From assembly GCF_900141835.1 (NCBI RefSeq), contig NZ_FQZD01000005.1:124001-188000 (forward strand): a stretch of 64,000 bases of DNA. Reading direction: 5' to 3'. The DNA comes from Propionispora hippei DSM 15287 (GTDB lineage Bacteria; Bacillota; Negativicutes; Propionisporales; Propionisporaceae). Both the position numbers and the translations under genes were made by a program. Under the pieces are notes generated by a model. It saw nothing but the letters and a program-made list of their open reading frames with translations. It searched no databases and was not told where the DNA came from. Shown here in pieces: positions 51,504 through 60,552 of the stretch; position 1 is the stretch's first letter, and each line of letters opens with the position of its first letter.

Positions 51504-52470
51504 ATACATAACTCCCCTGATCACAACGTTGCTGTTTATTTTGTTGTTTACGGCCGGTTCGGTGACCTATCGGGGCTTTTTCTCGCTGCAGGTATTTCTT
51601 AACTTATTCATCGATAATTCTTTTCTGATTATCACCGCTATCGGTATGACCTTCGTGCTGATCAGCGGCGGCATCGATATTTCGGTAGGCGCCGTCATTG
51701 CTCTTGTCTGCATGCTGTCGGCCTATCTGGTGGAAATCAGGCAGGTTAGCCCGTGGCTCGTCATTCCGCTGATGCTAGCCATGGGAGCGCTGTTCGGTGT
51801 TACCATGGGCAGCATCATTCACTTCTTTCGCATCCAGCCGTTTATTGTAACGCTGGCCGGTATGTTTTTTGCGCGCGGCCTGTGTTATATCATCAGCACC
51901 GAAACAATTACGATTAGCGATCCCTTTTATCAACTGATGTCCCAGTACCGCATTCCTCTGCCCTTTGATACATTCATTTCGTTAAGTGTGGTCATCGCTT
52001 TGGTCACCTTGCTGGCTGCCTTATATTTGGCGAATTTCACTAAGTTCGGCCGGACGGTGTATGCTATCGGCGGTGGTGAGCATTCCGCCCTGCTGATGGG
52101 CTTGCCGGTAGCAAAAACCAAAATTCTGGTCTATACGCTGAACGGTTTTTGCTCGGCTCTGGCCGGTGTGGTATTCAGCTTCTATATGCTGAGCGGTTAT
52201 GGCTTGCATTGTGTGGGTCTGGAGATGGATGCTATTGCCTCGGCAGTCATTGGCGGGACACCGCTTACCGGTGGTGTGGGTTTTTTAAGCGGGACCCTAT
52301 TTGGGGTATTAATTCAGGGAATCATCCAGACATTGATTATGTTTGAGGGGACGCTCAGTTCCTGGTGGACCAAGATTGCGGTTGCTTGCCTGTTGTTTAT
52401 TTTTATCGTGTTGCAACGGATTGTCATTATTCGTAAGGAAGCAAAAAAGAATCTTGTGAGCAATGAATAA
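51478..52470 (+). CDS. yjfF: Furanose ABC transporter permease (YjfF-like)
   Basis: This 330-residue permease has TFVLISGGIDISVGAVIALVC near 60 and ASAVIGGTPLTGGVGFLSGT near 255. It forms a heterodimer with the YtfT-like protein. Two non-identical permeases after a YtfR-type ATPase are the mark of the galactofuranose system. The ATG at 51478 is 6 nt after AGGAGGGG; the in-frame TTG at 51472 is less likely. Confidence 0.92.
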   Translation: MKKLHLNNKYITPLITTLLFILLFTAGSVTYRGFFSLQVFLNLFIDNSFLIITAIGMTFVLISGGIDISVGAVIALVCMLSAYLVEIRQVSPWLVIPLMLAMGALFGVTMGSIIHFFRIQPFIVTLAGMFFARGLCYIISTETITISDPFYQLMSQYRIPLPFDTFISLSVVIALVTLLAALYLANFTKFGRTVYAIGGGEHSALLMGLPVAKTKILVYTLNGFCSALAGVVFSFYMLSGYGLHCVGLEMDAIASAVIGGTPLTGGVGFLSGTLFGVLIQGIIQTLIMFEGTLSSWWTKIAVACLLFIFIVLQRIVIIRKEAKKNLVSNE

Positions 52471-52485
52471 TTGGCGGGAGGAATT

Positions 52486-53400
52486 ATGATGGAAAAGCAG
52501 CCGGTTTCCATAAGAGAAATAGAGTATGGTCAGATTGGCAGATGCCTTCAGGTAGATAATGGGACCGTTGATTTTGTCGTTACGCTGGATTGCGGGCCAC
52601 GAGTTATCCGGTTTGGCTTTAGCGGGCAGCATAACGAGTTTTGCGAGCAGGATGGCGCGGTAAGGAGCTATGACGGGCAGTATTGGCAGCCAAGAGGCGG
52701 GCATCGGTTATGGCACAGCCCGGAGCATATGCCGCGGACATATATCGCCGATAACAGCCCATTGGCCTACCGTGTGCTGGAAGACGGTGTGATTTTGACC
52801 CAGCCCGTGGAGCCTTGGGTGCAAATACAAAAAGAAATGGAAATAAAGCTGACTGGAGCGAAGCAGGTTACGGTCATTAACCGGCTGACCAATAAAAATG
52901 CCTGGCCGGTAAAATTGGCGGTGTGGGGATTAACAGTGATGGCTCCCGGCGGACTGGAAATCATTCCTCAGCCGGACCGGGATACAGGCTTGCTGGGCAA
53001 TCGGCTGATCGCTCTCTGGCCGTATACCAAAATGACAGATCCCCGGGTACACTGGGGTGACCGTTACATTACCGTACAACAGGACGAGGCGGCTGCGGCA
53101 CCGTTTAAATTCGGTATTGATAATCAAGCCGGCTGGGCCGCCTATATCAACAAGGGGCATGTGTTTATCAAGCGCTATGATCATCAACCGGGTGCGGAGT
53201 ATCCTGACTTTGGCGTTTCCTACGAAACCTATACCAATGAACTTATGCTGGAAATGGAGACGCTGTCGCCGCTGACCCTGCTTAACCCAGATGAAACAAT
53301 AGAACACCGGGAGGTTTGGGAACTGTTTGTCACGGATGAGGTACCTGGGGATGAAGCAGGTATCTGTGAACTTATCAAAGCTATCTCCTCCTATCCATAG
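52486..53400 (+). CDS. Mutarotase-like protein (DUF4380-type)
   Basis: This 304-residue cytoplasmic protein has the beta-sandwich pattern of aldose epimerase-like proteins. WQPRGGHRLWHSPEH near 65-80 and VWGLTVMAPGG near 145 resemble DUF4380 proteins. I do not see the standard GalM catalytic His/Glu motifs clearly enough to call aldose 1-epimerase. It is the last gene of the transport operon, 15 nt after yjfF, so a role in converting the imported sugar (for example anomer or ring-form interconversion) is reasonable inference. GGGAGGAATT precedes two ATG codons at 52486 and 52489; either could be used. Confidence 0.7.
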   Translation: MMEKQPVSIREIEYGQIGRCLQVDNGTVDFVVTLDCGPRVIRFGFSGQHNEFCEQDGAVRSYDGQYWQPRGGHRLWHSPEHMPRTYIADNSPLAYRVLEDGVILTQPVEPWVQIQKEMEIKLTGAKQVTVINRLTNKNAWPVKLAVWGLTVMAPGGLEIIPQPDRDTGLLGNRLIALWPYTKMTDPRVHWGDRYITVQQDEAAAAPFKFGIDNQAGWAAYINKGHVFIKRYDHQPGAEYPDFGVSYETYTNELMLEMETLSPLTLLNPDETIEHREVWELFVTDEVPGDEAGICELIKAISSYP

Positions 53401-53408
53401 ATTCTCCT

Positions 53409-53453
53409 ATACGGAAAGTCAGCCCGGCATATGGCCGGGCTGACTTTCCGTAT
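53409..53453 (+). terminator. Strong hairpin after the furanose operon, no U-run
   Basis: A perfect 20-bp stem (53409-53428 with 53434-53453) and 5-nt loop start 8 nt after the stop codon. It is followed by AAGAGACAAAAG rather than T residues. It may terminate weakly or protect the 3' end of the mRNA. Confidence 0.55.
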
Positions 53454-53498
53454 AAGAGACAAAAGAAAAGGGATAAATGGCTTACAAGATGTAATGGA

Positions 53499-53528
53499 TT
53501 GACAAAGGATGGAAAATAAATGTAATAT
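53499..53528 (+). promoter_or_regulatory. Possible sigma-A promoter of the chemoreceptor gene
   Basis: TTGACA at 53499-53504 is perfect. TAATAT at 53523-53528 is an imperfect -10 with an 18-nt spacer. It lies about 85 nt before the start codon. I saw no convincing motility sigma factor promoter. Confidence 0.35.
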
Positions 53529-53611
53529 GTAAATATGTTATGAGAAATAGTGTCGGATAGTCGGATAATTCAAGCTATCTGCCGCTCAAATAGCAGACGA
53601 GGAGGGGTATT

Positions 53612-55576
53612 ATGTCAATAAAAACGAAAACGGTGATTTTGCTGGTAATTTCGCTTGTCCTGGTTGGCATTATCATAGCCGGTTCGGGCATGTATGTTTT
53701 GTATCGCCAGATGATGGGCAGTACGGAGCTTACGATGCACAACCAGTCGGTGCAGCTGGCGGGACAGGTTTCCGATTTGTTTACTTCGTTTGAGGAAAGC
53801 GGCAAAAAATACAGTGAAGACAATGATTTGCGGTCAGGAGACGCAGCACGTATTCAGACTAAATTGGTGGCGTTGCAGAATGCTTCCTGGGGAATAGACC
53901 GGTTAAATTATCTTGACGCGGCAGGCAACCGGCTGGCCATAGCTCCTTATGATGCCAAGGTCGTTGGTGACAGTCTGGCTGACCGCCAATTTTTTAAAGA
54001 TACAATAGCTGATCAAAAAGCACATATCAGTGATATTATTACCAACCGGGTAAATGGAGCGTCGTCCATTATTATAACGCAGCCGGTAAAAAGTGCTGCC
54101 GGTCAGTTGCAGGGGATGATTTTACAGGCTCTTGATCTGGAGACGCTGCAGCATTTTCTGTCGGTGGTTAAGGTGGGAGAAAGTGGTGTGGTGGCTGTTG
54201 TGGCACAGGATGGTACTATTCTTGCCCATAGCAATAAAGACCGGGTAAAGCAGCAGATTGCCGCCGAGCTGTTGGAGCGGTTAAAGGCTAATACAGGAAA
54301 ATTAATCAACTATAAGGATTTAGCCGGGCGGGATTCGATGGCCATATTTACCCCTATAGAGAAAACGCCATGGTTTATCATTACCACGCTGCCGGTAGGT
54401 GAAATCAACAATGGTTTTTATACCAGCCTGCAGTGGATGCTGGCCGGACTGCTGGTGGGCATTCTGCTGGTTAGCGCCGTTGGCTGGCGTTATCTGCTGG
54501 TAACTCTGCGGCCGCTGGGGGCTTTGGTTACTCAGGCCGCACAGATTGCCGACGGGGATTTGACCGTGGCATCCCTGCAAATTTCATCAAGCGATGAAGT
54601 GGGGCAACTGGCCCAAAGCTTTGCCGATATGACGCAAAAGCTGCGAACGATTATGCGCCATGTAGCCGATACTACAGTAAAGGTCGCATCTTCCGCCGAA
54701 CAATTGACGGCCAGTGCCGATCAGTCGGCGCAGGCAGCTAATCAGGTGGCGGCATCGGTTACCTCGACCAGCGAAGGGATTGAGCGCCAAACGACCGGAC
54801 TGTCGCAGGTGGTGGGGTTAATCGAAAATATTGCCGCCGGTTCGCAGCAAGGGGAGCAGGCTACCCGGGAAGCGGCGCAGGCAGCCGGAGAAGCCGTGAC
54901 AGCTACGGCTGCGGGCAGTAAGGCTGTGGAGAATGCTTCCAGTCAGATGGATCATATTCAGCAAACGGTGGAGGATTCGGCCAGAGTGGTTGCCGAATTG
55001 GGGACAAGTTCCCAGGAGATTGGGATGATTGTGGAAACGATAGCAGGTATTGCGGGCCAGACTAATTTACTGGCTTTAAATGCCGCGATTGAAGCGGCGC
55101 GGGCTGGTGAGCAGGGACGGGGCTTCGCCGTTGTGGCTGAAGAAGTGCGTAAGCTTGCTGAGCAGTCCCAGGAAGCGGCTAAACAGATTTCCGGATTGAT
55201 TGGCGATATTCAGGTGAAAACCGGGCAGGCGGTGGCTGCTATGGCCAGCGGTACGGCGGAGGTCAAAAAAGGGACAGAGGTAGTGCAGACCGCGGGAGAC
55301 GCTTTTAATGCGATTGAGGGTCATGTAAAGGCGGTGGCCGGTATCATCAATCAGGTGGCCGATGGCCTGATCACTGCGGCCCAGGATGGAGAGCAGGCTG
55401 CCAGTGCCGCCCGGGAGGTGGATCAGGTCGGTAGGGAGCTTACCGATCAGGCGCAGAATATATCGGCGGCAACGGAAGAGCAATCGGCATCGGTGGAGGA
55501 AATTGCCTCTTCCAGTCAGGAGTTGGCCAAATTAGCCGATGAACTGCGAAAGGCGGTCAGCCAGTTTAAAATTTAA
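53612..55576 (+). CDS. Methyl-accepting chemotaxis protein
   Basis: This 654-residue receptor has helix 1 (about 9-31), a dCache-type extracellular domain (about 35-270, with [18 protein letters not shown]), helix 2 (about 275-298) and HAMP. A long signalling coiled coil follows, with the conserved tip [28 protein letters not shown]-type hairpin near 490. It would couple ligand binding to CheA/CheW. I see no C-terminal CheR-binding pentapeptide. GAGGAGGGG precedes the ATG. The ligand is unknown; it lies next to the sugar operon but in its own transcription unit. Confidence 0.93.
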   Translation: MSIKTKTVILLVISLVLVGIIIAGSGMYVLYRQMMGSTELTMHNQSVQLAGQVSDLFTSFEESGKKYSEDNDLRSGDAARIQTKLVALQNASWGIDRLNYLDAAGNRLAIAPYDAKVVGDSLADRQFFKDTIADQKAHISDIITNRVNGASSIIITQPVKSAAGQLQGMILQALDLETLQHFLSVVKVGESGVVAVVAQDGTILAHSNKDRVKQQIAAELLERLKANTGKLINYKDLAGRDSMAIFTPIEKTPWFIITTLPVGEINNGFYTSLQWMLAGLLVGILLVSAVGWRYLLVTLRPLGALVTQAAQIADGDLTVASLQISSSDEVGQLAQSFADMTQKLRTIMRHVADTTVKVASSAEQLTASADQSAQAANQVAASVTSTSEGIERQTTGLSQVVGLIENIAAGSQQGEQATREAAQAAGEAVTATAAGSKAVENASSQMDHIQQTVEDSARVVAELGTSSQEIGMIVETIAGIAGQTNLLALNAAIEAARAGEQGRGFAVVAEEVRKLAEQSQEAAKQISGLIGDIQVKTGQAVAAMASGTAEVKKGTEVVQTAGDAFNAIEGHVKAVAGIINQVADGLITAAQDGEQAASAAREVDQVGRELTDQAQNISAATEEQSASVEEIASSSQELAKLADELRKAVSQFKI

Positions 55577-55603
55577 AAGCTGCTCTTGCAGCAAGCAGCG
55601 ATT

Positions 55604-55651
55604 ACACACTCTATTGTTCGGCATTATTCGGCGCAGTAGAGTGTGTTTTTG
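55604..55651 (+). terminator. Terminator after the chemoreceptor
   Basis: ACACACTCTA (55604-55613) pairs with TAGAGTGTGT (55637-55646), followed by TTTTGTCC. The loop is long (23 nt). Confidence 0.7.
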
Positions 55652-55723
55652 TCCGGAGAATTGGCTGGTAGTAAAATCTTGTAATTGGTGGTTTAAAAGA
55701 AGGTGCGAGCTGTTACAATGGTA

Positions 55724-55739
55724 ATTGGAGGGTACCAAT
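55724..55739. promoter_or_regulatory. Inverted repeat upstream of the second MocR gene
   Basis: ATTGG-AGGGTA-CCAAT lies 24 nt before the start, and an extra AATTGGT occurs at 55683. MocR proteins often bind short direct or inverted repeats in their own promoter region, so this may be an autoregulatory site. The motif is not one I recognise. Confidence 0.35.
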
Positions 55740-55762
55740 CCAGTTGTATAAAGGGTGATAAG

Positions 55763-57283
55763 ATGCGTATCCGGATCAACCGTCAGGCCGAGACGCCGAT
55801 TTATTTGCAAATTAAAAATCAAATACGGGATATGATTATTGCCGAAGTGCTGCCGGAGGACTTTCTATTGCCGCCGGAGCGAAATCTGGCGCAGACTTTG
55901 GGTGTGAACCGCAGTACGGTGATGAAAGCATACCAGGAGCTTAAGGCCGATGGTTTAATTGTATCGCATGTAGGCAAGGGAACAGTTGTTGTCCCGCAGG
56001 TATTTAAGCCGTCAATGCCAAGGGAGAGACCGGTACGGGAGCTTTCCTGGTATCAATTTTTTAATGAAAATATTACGACCAATAGCGAACACCTCATCAG
56101 TGATATTATGTCGTTAACTAATTGTGATAAGGTGCTTTCCTTTGCCGGCGGGTTTCCCGACCCGACTTTATTCCCTATGGAACAGTTGGAGGCATTGCAG
56201 GGGGAGCTTTTTAAGACCGCCAAATGCATGCTGTATTCCCATAGTCCGGTAGAGGGGAATCCGGCGCTGCGGGAAAGCATTTGTCAATTACTGGCCAGGC
56301 GCCAGATGACGGTTTCCTCAAGAGAAATCGGTATTCTTTCCGGTTCTCAGCAAGGCCTTGATTTTGTTGCGAGGATATTTATCAATCCAGGGGATACAGT
56401 AGTCGTTGAAGAACCCAGCTTTTTTGGGGCGATTCAGATTTTTCGTTCCGCCGGGGCCAGGGTGATCGGAGTGCCGATTGACAAAGAAGGGCTTCGTACC
56501 GACATGCTGGAAGCCCTGCTGATTCGCCATAAACCCAAGTTTATCTACACGCTGCCTACTTTCCAGAATCCTTCCGGCGTTACGATGACCATGGCCCGGC
56601 GCAGTCAATTATTAACCTTGGCCTATCAATATCAGGTACCTGTGGTAGAAGACGATCCCTATGGAGAGTTACCCTTTGAGGGAGTTTCGCTGCCACCTTT
56701 AAAAGCATTGGACCGGTATGGTTATGTCATCTATCTGAGTACTTTTTCCAAGGTATTGTTTTTGGGTCTGCGGGTTGGCTGGGTGGTTGCTGCACCGGCT
56801 ATTATCAGCAAGTTTGCCCATCTAAAACAATTAACCGATCTTCATGTGAATACTCCCAGCCAATTGTTATTGGATCAGTATATTCGTACCGGCCTTTATG
56901 AGAAGCACCTGCTATTGCTGCGGAAAGAATATGCAGCTAAACGGGATTGCATGCTGGCGGCACTGGAAAAATACCGGGTCCCCGGTGTCAGTTGGGAAAA
57001 GCCGGCTGGTGGCTACTATATTTGGTGCCGCCTGCCGAAACAGGTAAGCCGCCATAAGCTGGTGGCCAACGCGGCCCGGCGGGGTGTTATTTTTCTGCCC
57101 GGCGAGGTCTGCTATCCTGACGGGACACAGGGGGAAAGCTTTGCCCGTCTAAACTATACCTTTGCTCAGCCGGAGGAAATACAAAAAGGAATTAAGCAGC
57201 TCATGCAGGCGGTACAGGAAAGTGTGCAGCTTGCAGAGGAACCGGAGTGGGATATGGGCAGTTACATGAGGCCCATTGTATAA
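55763..57283 (+). CDS. MocR-family regulator/aminotransferase fusion
   Basis: This 506-residue protein has a GntR winged helix (about 5-75, LPPERNLAQTLGVNRSTVMKAY) and an aminotransferase domain with PLP Lys330 in STFSKVLFLGLRVG. The ATG at 55763 gives the normal N-terminus MRIRINRQAETPIYLQIK. The adjacent gene 43 nt downstream encodes a closely related aminotransferase without the HTH, and MocR proteins commonly regulate such a neighbour. Enzymatic activity of this protein is possible but unproven. Confidence 0.9.
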   Translation: MRIRINRQAETPIYLQIKNQIRDMIIAEVLPEDFLLPPERNLAQTLGVNRSTVMKAYQELKADGLIVSHVGKGTVVVPQVFKPSMPRERPVRELSWYQFFNENITTNSEHLISDIMSLTNCDKVLSFAGGFPDPTLFPMEQLEALQGELFKTAKCMLYSHSPVEGNPALRESICQLLARRQMTVSSREIGILSGSQQGLDFVARIFINPGDTVVVEEPSFFGAIQIFRSAGARVIGVPIDKEGLRTDMLEALLIRHKPKFIYTLPTFQNPSGVTMTMARRSQLLTLAYQYQVPVVEDDPYGELPFEGVSLPPLKALDRYGYVIYLSTFSKVLFLGLRVGWVVAAPAIISKFAHLKQLTDLHVNTPSQLLLDQYIRTGLYEKHLLLLRKEYAAKRDCMLAALEKYRVPGVSWEKPAGGYYIWCRLPKQVSRHKLVANAARRGVIFLPGEVCYPDGTQGESFARLNYTFAQPEEIQKGIKQLMQAVQESVQLAEEPEWDMGSYMRPIV

Positions 57284-57325
57284 GGGCAACCGCGAATTTT
57301 AGCCATAGTAGAGAGGGGAAGCGAC

Positions 57326-58525
57326 ATGCATAATATATTGGCCCGGCGGGCGAGTCTGGTGAAAGCTTCGGAAATAAGGGAAATTCTAAAGGTCACGGAA
57401 AACAGTGATATCATTTCCTTTGCAGGGGGATTGCCGGCGCCGGAACTGTTTCCGGTGGAAGAAATGAAGACCGTATGCCAGGCCATTCTGGCTGAAGACG
57501 GTATGAAGGCTTTGCAATACAGTACAACCGAAGGTTATAAACCGCTGCGAGAAATGATTGCCGGCAGGATGAGGGCTTTGAGTATTGCCGCGCAAAGCGA
57601 GGATATTCTGATAACGACCGGCTCACAGCAAGGGCTTGACCTCAGCGGTAAAGTCCTGCTTGATGAGGGAGATGGTGTCATTTGTGAAAGCCCTACGTAT
57701 CTTGCGGCCATTAATGCCTTTAAGGTGTACTCGCCGAATTTTATTGAAATTGCCATGGATGAACAGGGGATGCGGATGGACGAATTGGAAACCGCCCTGG
57801 AACATAATCACCGGATAAAATGCATTTACACGATCCCCGATTTTCAAAATCCTACCGGCCGGACGATGAGCCTGGAGCGGCGGAAAAAGCTGATCGAGCT
57901 GGCCAACCGGTTTGCGGTCATGGTCATTGAGGACAATCCCTATGGGGAGCTTCGTTTTTCCGGTGACAGGCTGCCGCCGGTCAAATCTTTTGATACCGAA
58001 GGGAGGGTGATTTACCAAAGTACGTTTTCTAAGGTTCTTACGCCTGGCATCCGGGTGGGCTGGATCTGTGCGGCGCCGGAAATTATGCAAAAATATGTTG
58101 TGTTTAAGCAGGGGACGGACTTGCATACCAGTACATTTTCACAAATGCAGGTAAATAAGTTTGTCGAGTTATTCGATATCGAGGAGCATGTCAGTAAGAT
58201 CAGACAGGTCTACCGGCGGCGCCGTGATTGTATGTTGGAAGCGATCAGACGGGAGTTTCCCGATTATGTGACTTATACCGAACCGGAGGGAGGCCTGTTT
58301 CTATGGATTACGCTTCCGGCGGTGATCAATGCCAGGGATGTATTGCTGTCTTGTTTGCAGCAAAAGGTGGCTTTTGTTCCGGGTGGTGCCTTTTTCCCCA
58401 ATGGCGGTCATGAGAATACGCTGCGATTAAACTTTTCCAATATGACGGAAGCAAGAATTGTTGAAGGAATCGGGCGAATGGCCGGGATATTAAAGGAATG
58501 TAAGAATACGGCGGCCGAATCGTAG
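57326..58525 (+). CDS. PLP-dependent aminotransferase (2-aminoadipate transaminase-like)
   Basis: This 399-residue class I aminotransferase has ISFAGGLPAPELFPV near 30, DFQNPTGRTMS near 170, DNPYGELRF near 200 and PLP Lys236 in STFSKVLTPGIRVG. The profile is that of the LysN/2-aminoadipate or branched-chain/aromatic transaminase group. It follows the MocR gene and has no HTH itself. GAGAGGGGAAG precedes the ATG. Substrate is not evident; dapA and an Lrp-type regulator nearby hint at amino acid metabolism only. Confidence 0.9.
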   Translation: MHNILARRASLVKASEIREILKVTENSDIISFAGGLPAPELFPVEEMKTVCQAILAEDGMKALQYSTTEGYKPLREMIAGRMRALSIAAQSEDILITTGSQQGLDLSGKVLLDEGDGVICESPTYLAAINAFKVYSPNFIEIAMDEQGMRMDELETALEHNHRIKCIYTIPDFQNPTGRTMSLERRKKLIELANRFAVMVIEDNPYGELRFSGDRLPPVKSFDTEGRVIYQSTFSKVLTPGIRVGWICAAPEIMQKYVVFKQGTDLHTSTFSQMQVNKFVELFDIEEHVSKIRQVYRRRRDCMLEAIRREFPDYVTYTEPEGGLFLWITLPAVINARDVLLSCLQQKVAFVPGGAFFPNGGHENTLRLNFSNMTEARIVEGIGRMAGILKECKNTAAES

Positions 58526-58563
58526 GTACCCGCTGAGTAAATGAAAATGCCGGCCTGGCGAGA

Positions 58564-58602
58564 GATTTTTTCGCCTGGTAAGGAAGTAAAACCGCAGGAA
58601 TA
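58564..58602 (+). repeat. Dispersed repeat family B, copy 2
   Basis: The segment matches 25619-25656 (GATTTTTT ... CCTGG ... GGAAGTAAA ... CGCAGGAATA) with one inserted base. It is followed at 58617-58635 by GCGCAGTGTGAATTAATAG; a nearly identical stretch occurs at 17773-17791. It lies in the leader region of the Ala-rich protein gene. Confidence 0.6.
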
Positions 58603-58709
58603 GCGGCTCACTAGGCTGCGCAGTGTGAATTAATAGCAAAGCTCTTATATTTTTGCCGGAAAGTAACGATATAACAGTAAAGCAATCAGAAAAACAAGGA
58701 GGTTTTTCT

Positions 58710-59345
58710 ATGTCTATCAGTTCTGTTTCACCGGCAGCGCAGGCCGGTAGTACGGTGACTCTGACTGCGAATGGTACGGCGGCAGCCGGCGGAGCCGGTA
58801 CCTCGGCCAGCAGTGCGGCAGCGGCCGGAGCCGCCGCGGTGTATGAAAAATCAACCGATCAGGAGACTTCCGGCAAAACCACTTATACGAGAGATACGGT
58901 TACGTTAAGCGAAATCAGCAAGCAGGTGGAGGCCAAACTGGCTACCTTGCGGGCAACGGTCGAAAAACTGATCACCCAGCAAAGCATCAAAAGCGGGGCG
59001 GCAAGCGGTCTGAGTTATGATGATATTATGGAGAAGTATGACGGCAGGCTGAAGGAGTTTTATGACGATCTGGAAGTCGATGATGATACTCGCTTAAAAG
59101 CGCAAGAAGACATTTCGGAAGACGGTTTCTGGGGTGTGAAGCAGACGGCTGCCAGAGCGGTGGATTTTGCCAAGGCGTTGGCCGGCGGTGACCGTTCCAA
59201 GCTGGACGCGTTGAAACAGGCTATCGAAGAAGGTTATAAGGCGGCTGAAAAGGCCTGGGGCGGTGAACTTCCGGAAATTTGTCAGAAAACCCAAGCGGCA
59301 ACCTTGCAAGGCCTCGACGACTGGGCCGCTGAAGAAGCCCCTTAA
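58710..59345 (+). CDS. Uncharacterised Ala/Ser/Gly-rich protein with helical C-terminal domain
   Basis: This 211-residue protein has a low-complexity Ala/Ser/Gly/Thr-rich N-terminus (1-42), a charged helical middle (about 65-95) and a C-terminal domain from about 125 (GFWGVKQTAARAVDFAKALA, KAWGGELPEICQKT). The latter stretch resembles the DUF5610-type domain found in flagella-associated hypothetical proteins; this is from memory of the family pattern and is tentative. There is no signal peptide or membrane helix and there are two Cys at most. AAGGAGG gives a strong ribosome-binding site and a terminator follows. The function is unknown. Confidence 0.75.
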   Translation: MSISSVSPAAQAGSTVTLTANGTAAAGGAGTSASSAAAAGAAAVYEKSTDQETSGKTTYTRDTVTLSEISKQVEAKLATLRATVEKLITQQSIKSGAASGLSYDDIMEKYDGRLKEFYDDLEVDDDTRLKAQEDISEDGFWGVKQTAARAVDFAKALAGGDRSKLDALKQAIEEGYKAAEKAWGGELPEICQKTQAATLQGLDDWAAEEAP

Positions 59346-59391
59346 GAATGCCGGTGCCACCGCCGGGCGGTTAGCTGGTGAGCAGGGCAGG

Positions 59392-59438
59392 AAAGGCGAA
59401 GCGGCAATGTATTTTTCTGCTTCGCCTTTTGTGTTTTT
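59392..59438 (+). terminator. Terminator after the Ala-rich protein gene
   Basis: AAAGGCGAAGC (59392-59402) pairs with GCTTCGCCTTT (59419-59429), followed by TGTGTTTTT. Confidence 0.78.
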
Positions 59439-59559
59439 ATGCATTATAAAAAAGGATTATTCAAGAATAGACCGAAGTAAAATAATAGGTTAATTTTGTT
59501 CCCTGCAGTTTGACAGGCTGGGTAGTGCAATTATGCGAGACTCACTTTTCATGGGGGCT

Positions 59560-59579
59560 AAATCATACTGGTATGATTT
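59560..59579. promoter_or_regulatory. 9-bp-arm palindrome in the dapA leader
   Basis: AAATCATAC-TG-GTATGATTT is a perfect inverted repeat ending 26 nt before the dapA start. A TTGACA at 59510-59515 could be a -35 box, with a poor -10 near 59532. An operator position just downstream of the promoter would fit repression. A lysine riboswitch is not present. Confidence 0.5.
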
Positions 59580-59605
59580 TAATCTGAATAAAGGCGGCTG
59601 TTTTT

Positions 59606-60487
59606 ATGAGAAAACCATTATTTATCGGGTCAGCAGTGGCTCTGGTAACTCCCTTTACCGACACCGGGGTGGATTATCAAGCGTTGGCGGAATTAATTGA
59701 GTTTCAAATTCAAGGCGGTTCCGATGCCATTGTTATATGTGGTACTACCGGCGAAGCCTCCACCATGCCGGACGAAGAGCATATTGCTGTCATCAAATAT
59801 GCTGTGGAGCGGGTGAATAAGCGCATTCCGGTTATTGCCGGTACAGGCAGCAACGATACGCGCCATGCCATCGAACTCTCCAAGGAGGCCGAAGCAGTTG
59901 GCGCCGACGGTTTGCTTTCCGTAACTCCTTATTACAATAAGGCCACGCAAAAAGGACTTTATGAACATTTCAAAATCATTGCCAACCATGTTCAGGTTCC
60001 GATTATTTTGTATAACGTGCCAAGCAGAACCAATCTCAATCTTAATCCCGATACGATTAAAGCGTTGTCGGAAATTGAGAATATCATAGCCGTTAAGGAA
60101 TGTAACCTGGGGCAGGTCGGCGATGTGGTCAATTTATGCGGTGCGGATTTCTCTATATATTCCGGTGATGACAATACGGTGTTGCCGCTATTATCCTTAG
60201 GAGGCAAGGGCGTCATTTCCACCATGGCTAATATCATCCCGAAAGATACGCACAACATGGTTATGCGCTTTTTCCAGGGCGATATTACAGGCGCCATTAA
60301 GCTGCAGTTGCAGACCCTGAACCTGATCAAAGCATTGTTCAGTGAGGTAAATCCCATTCCAATTAAAGCGGCAGTTAATTTGCTTGGTTTCAAGGCCGGA
60401 CAATGCCGGATGCCGCTGACCGAGCTTAGCGAGTCTAATCTGGAACTGCTACGCCAGGAAATGAGAGCCTACGGTTTGATAAAGTAG
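59606..60487 (+). CDS. dapA: 4-hydroxy-tetrahydrodipicolinate synthase
   Basis: This 293-residue class I aldolase condenses pyruvate with aspartate semialdehyde in diaminopimelate and lysine synthesis. Schiff-base Lys164 lies in IIAVKECN, Tyr136 in LYNVPSRT and the Thr pair in CGTTGE (47-48), and Arg141 follows; all key residues are present. The product also leads to dipicolinate in spore formers. It stands alone. Related aldolases such as NanA differ at these motifs, so DapA is favoured. Confidence 0.93.
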   Translation: MRKPLFIGSAVALVTPFTDTGVDYQALAELIEFQIQGGSDAIVICGTTGEASTMPDEEHIAVIKYAVERVNKRIPVIAGTGSNDTRHAIELSKEAEAVGADGLLSVTPYYNKATQKGLYEHFKIIANHVQVPIILYNVPSRTNLNLNPDTIKALSEIENIIAVKECNLGQVGDVVNLCGADFSIYSGDDNTVLPLLSLGGKGVISTMANIIPKDTHNMVMRFFQGDITGAIKLQLQTLNLIKALFSEVNPIPIKAAVNLLGFKAGQCRMPLTELSESNLELLRQEMRAYGLIK

Positions 60488-60494
60488 TTCGGTT

Positions 60495-60552
60495 ATAAGA
60501 CAATAAAAATCAGCACTACACAGTCGTGTAGTGCTGATTTTTATTGTCTTAT
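60495..60552. terminator. Convergent terminator between dapA and the Lrp gene
   Basis: A 27-bp perfect stem (60495-60521 with 60526-60552) has a 4-nt loop, with A-rich left and T-rich right sides. It overlaps the stop codon of the Lrp gene and can act on both strands. Confidence 0.9.

Noticed and set aside
59480-59605. Possible lysine riboswitch before dapA
   Set aside because: The leader is too short and lacks the conserved L-box junction; only a simple palindrome is present.
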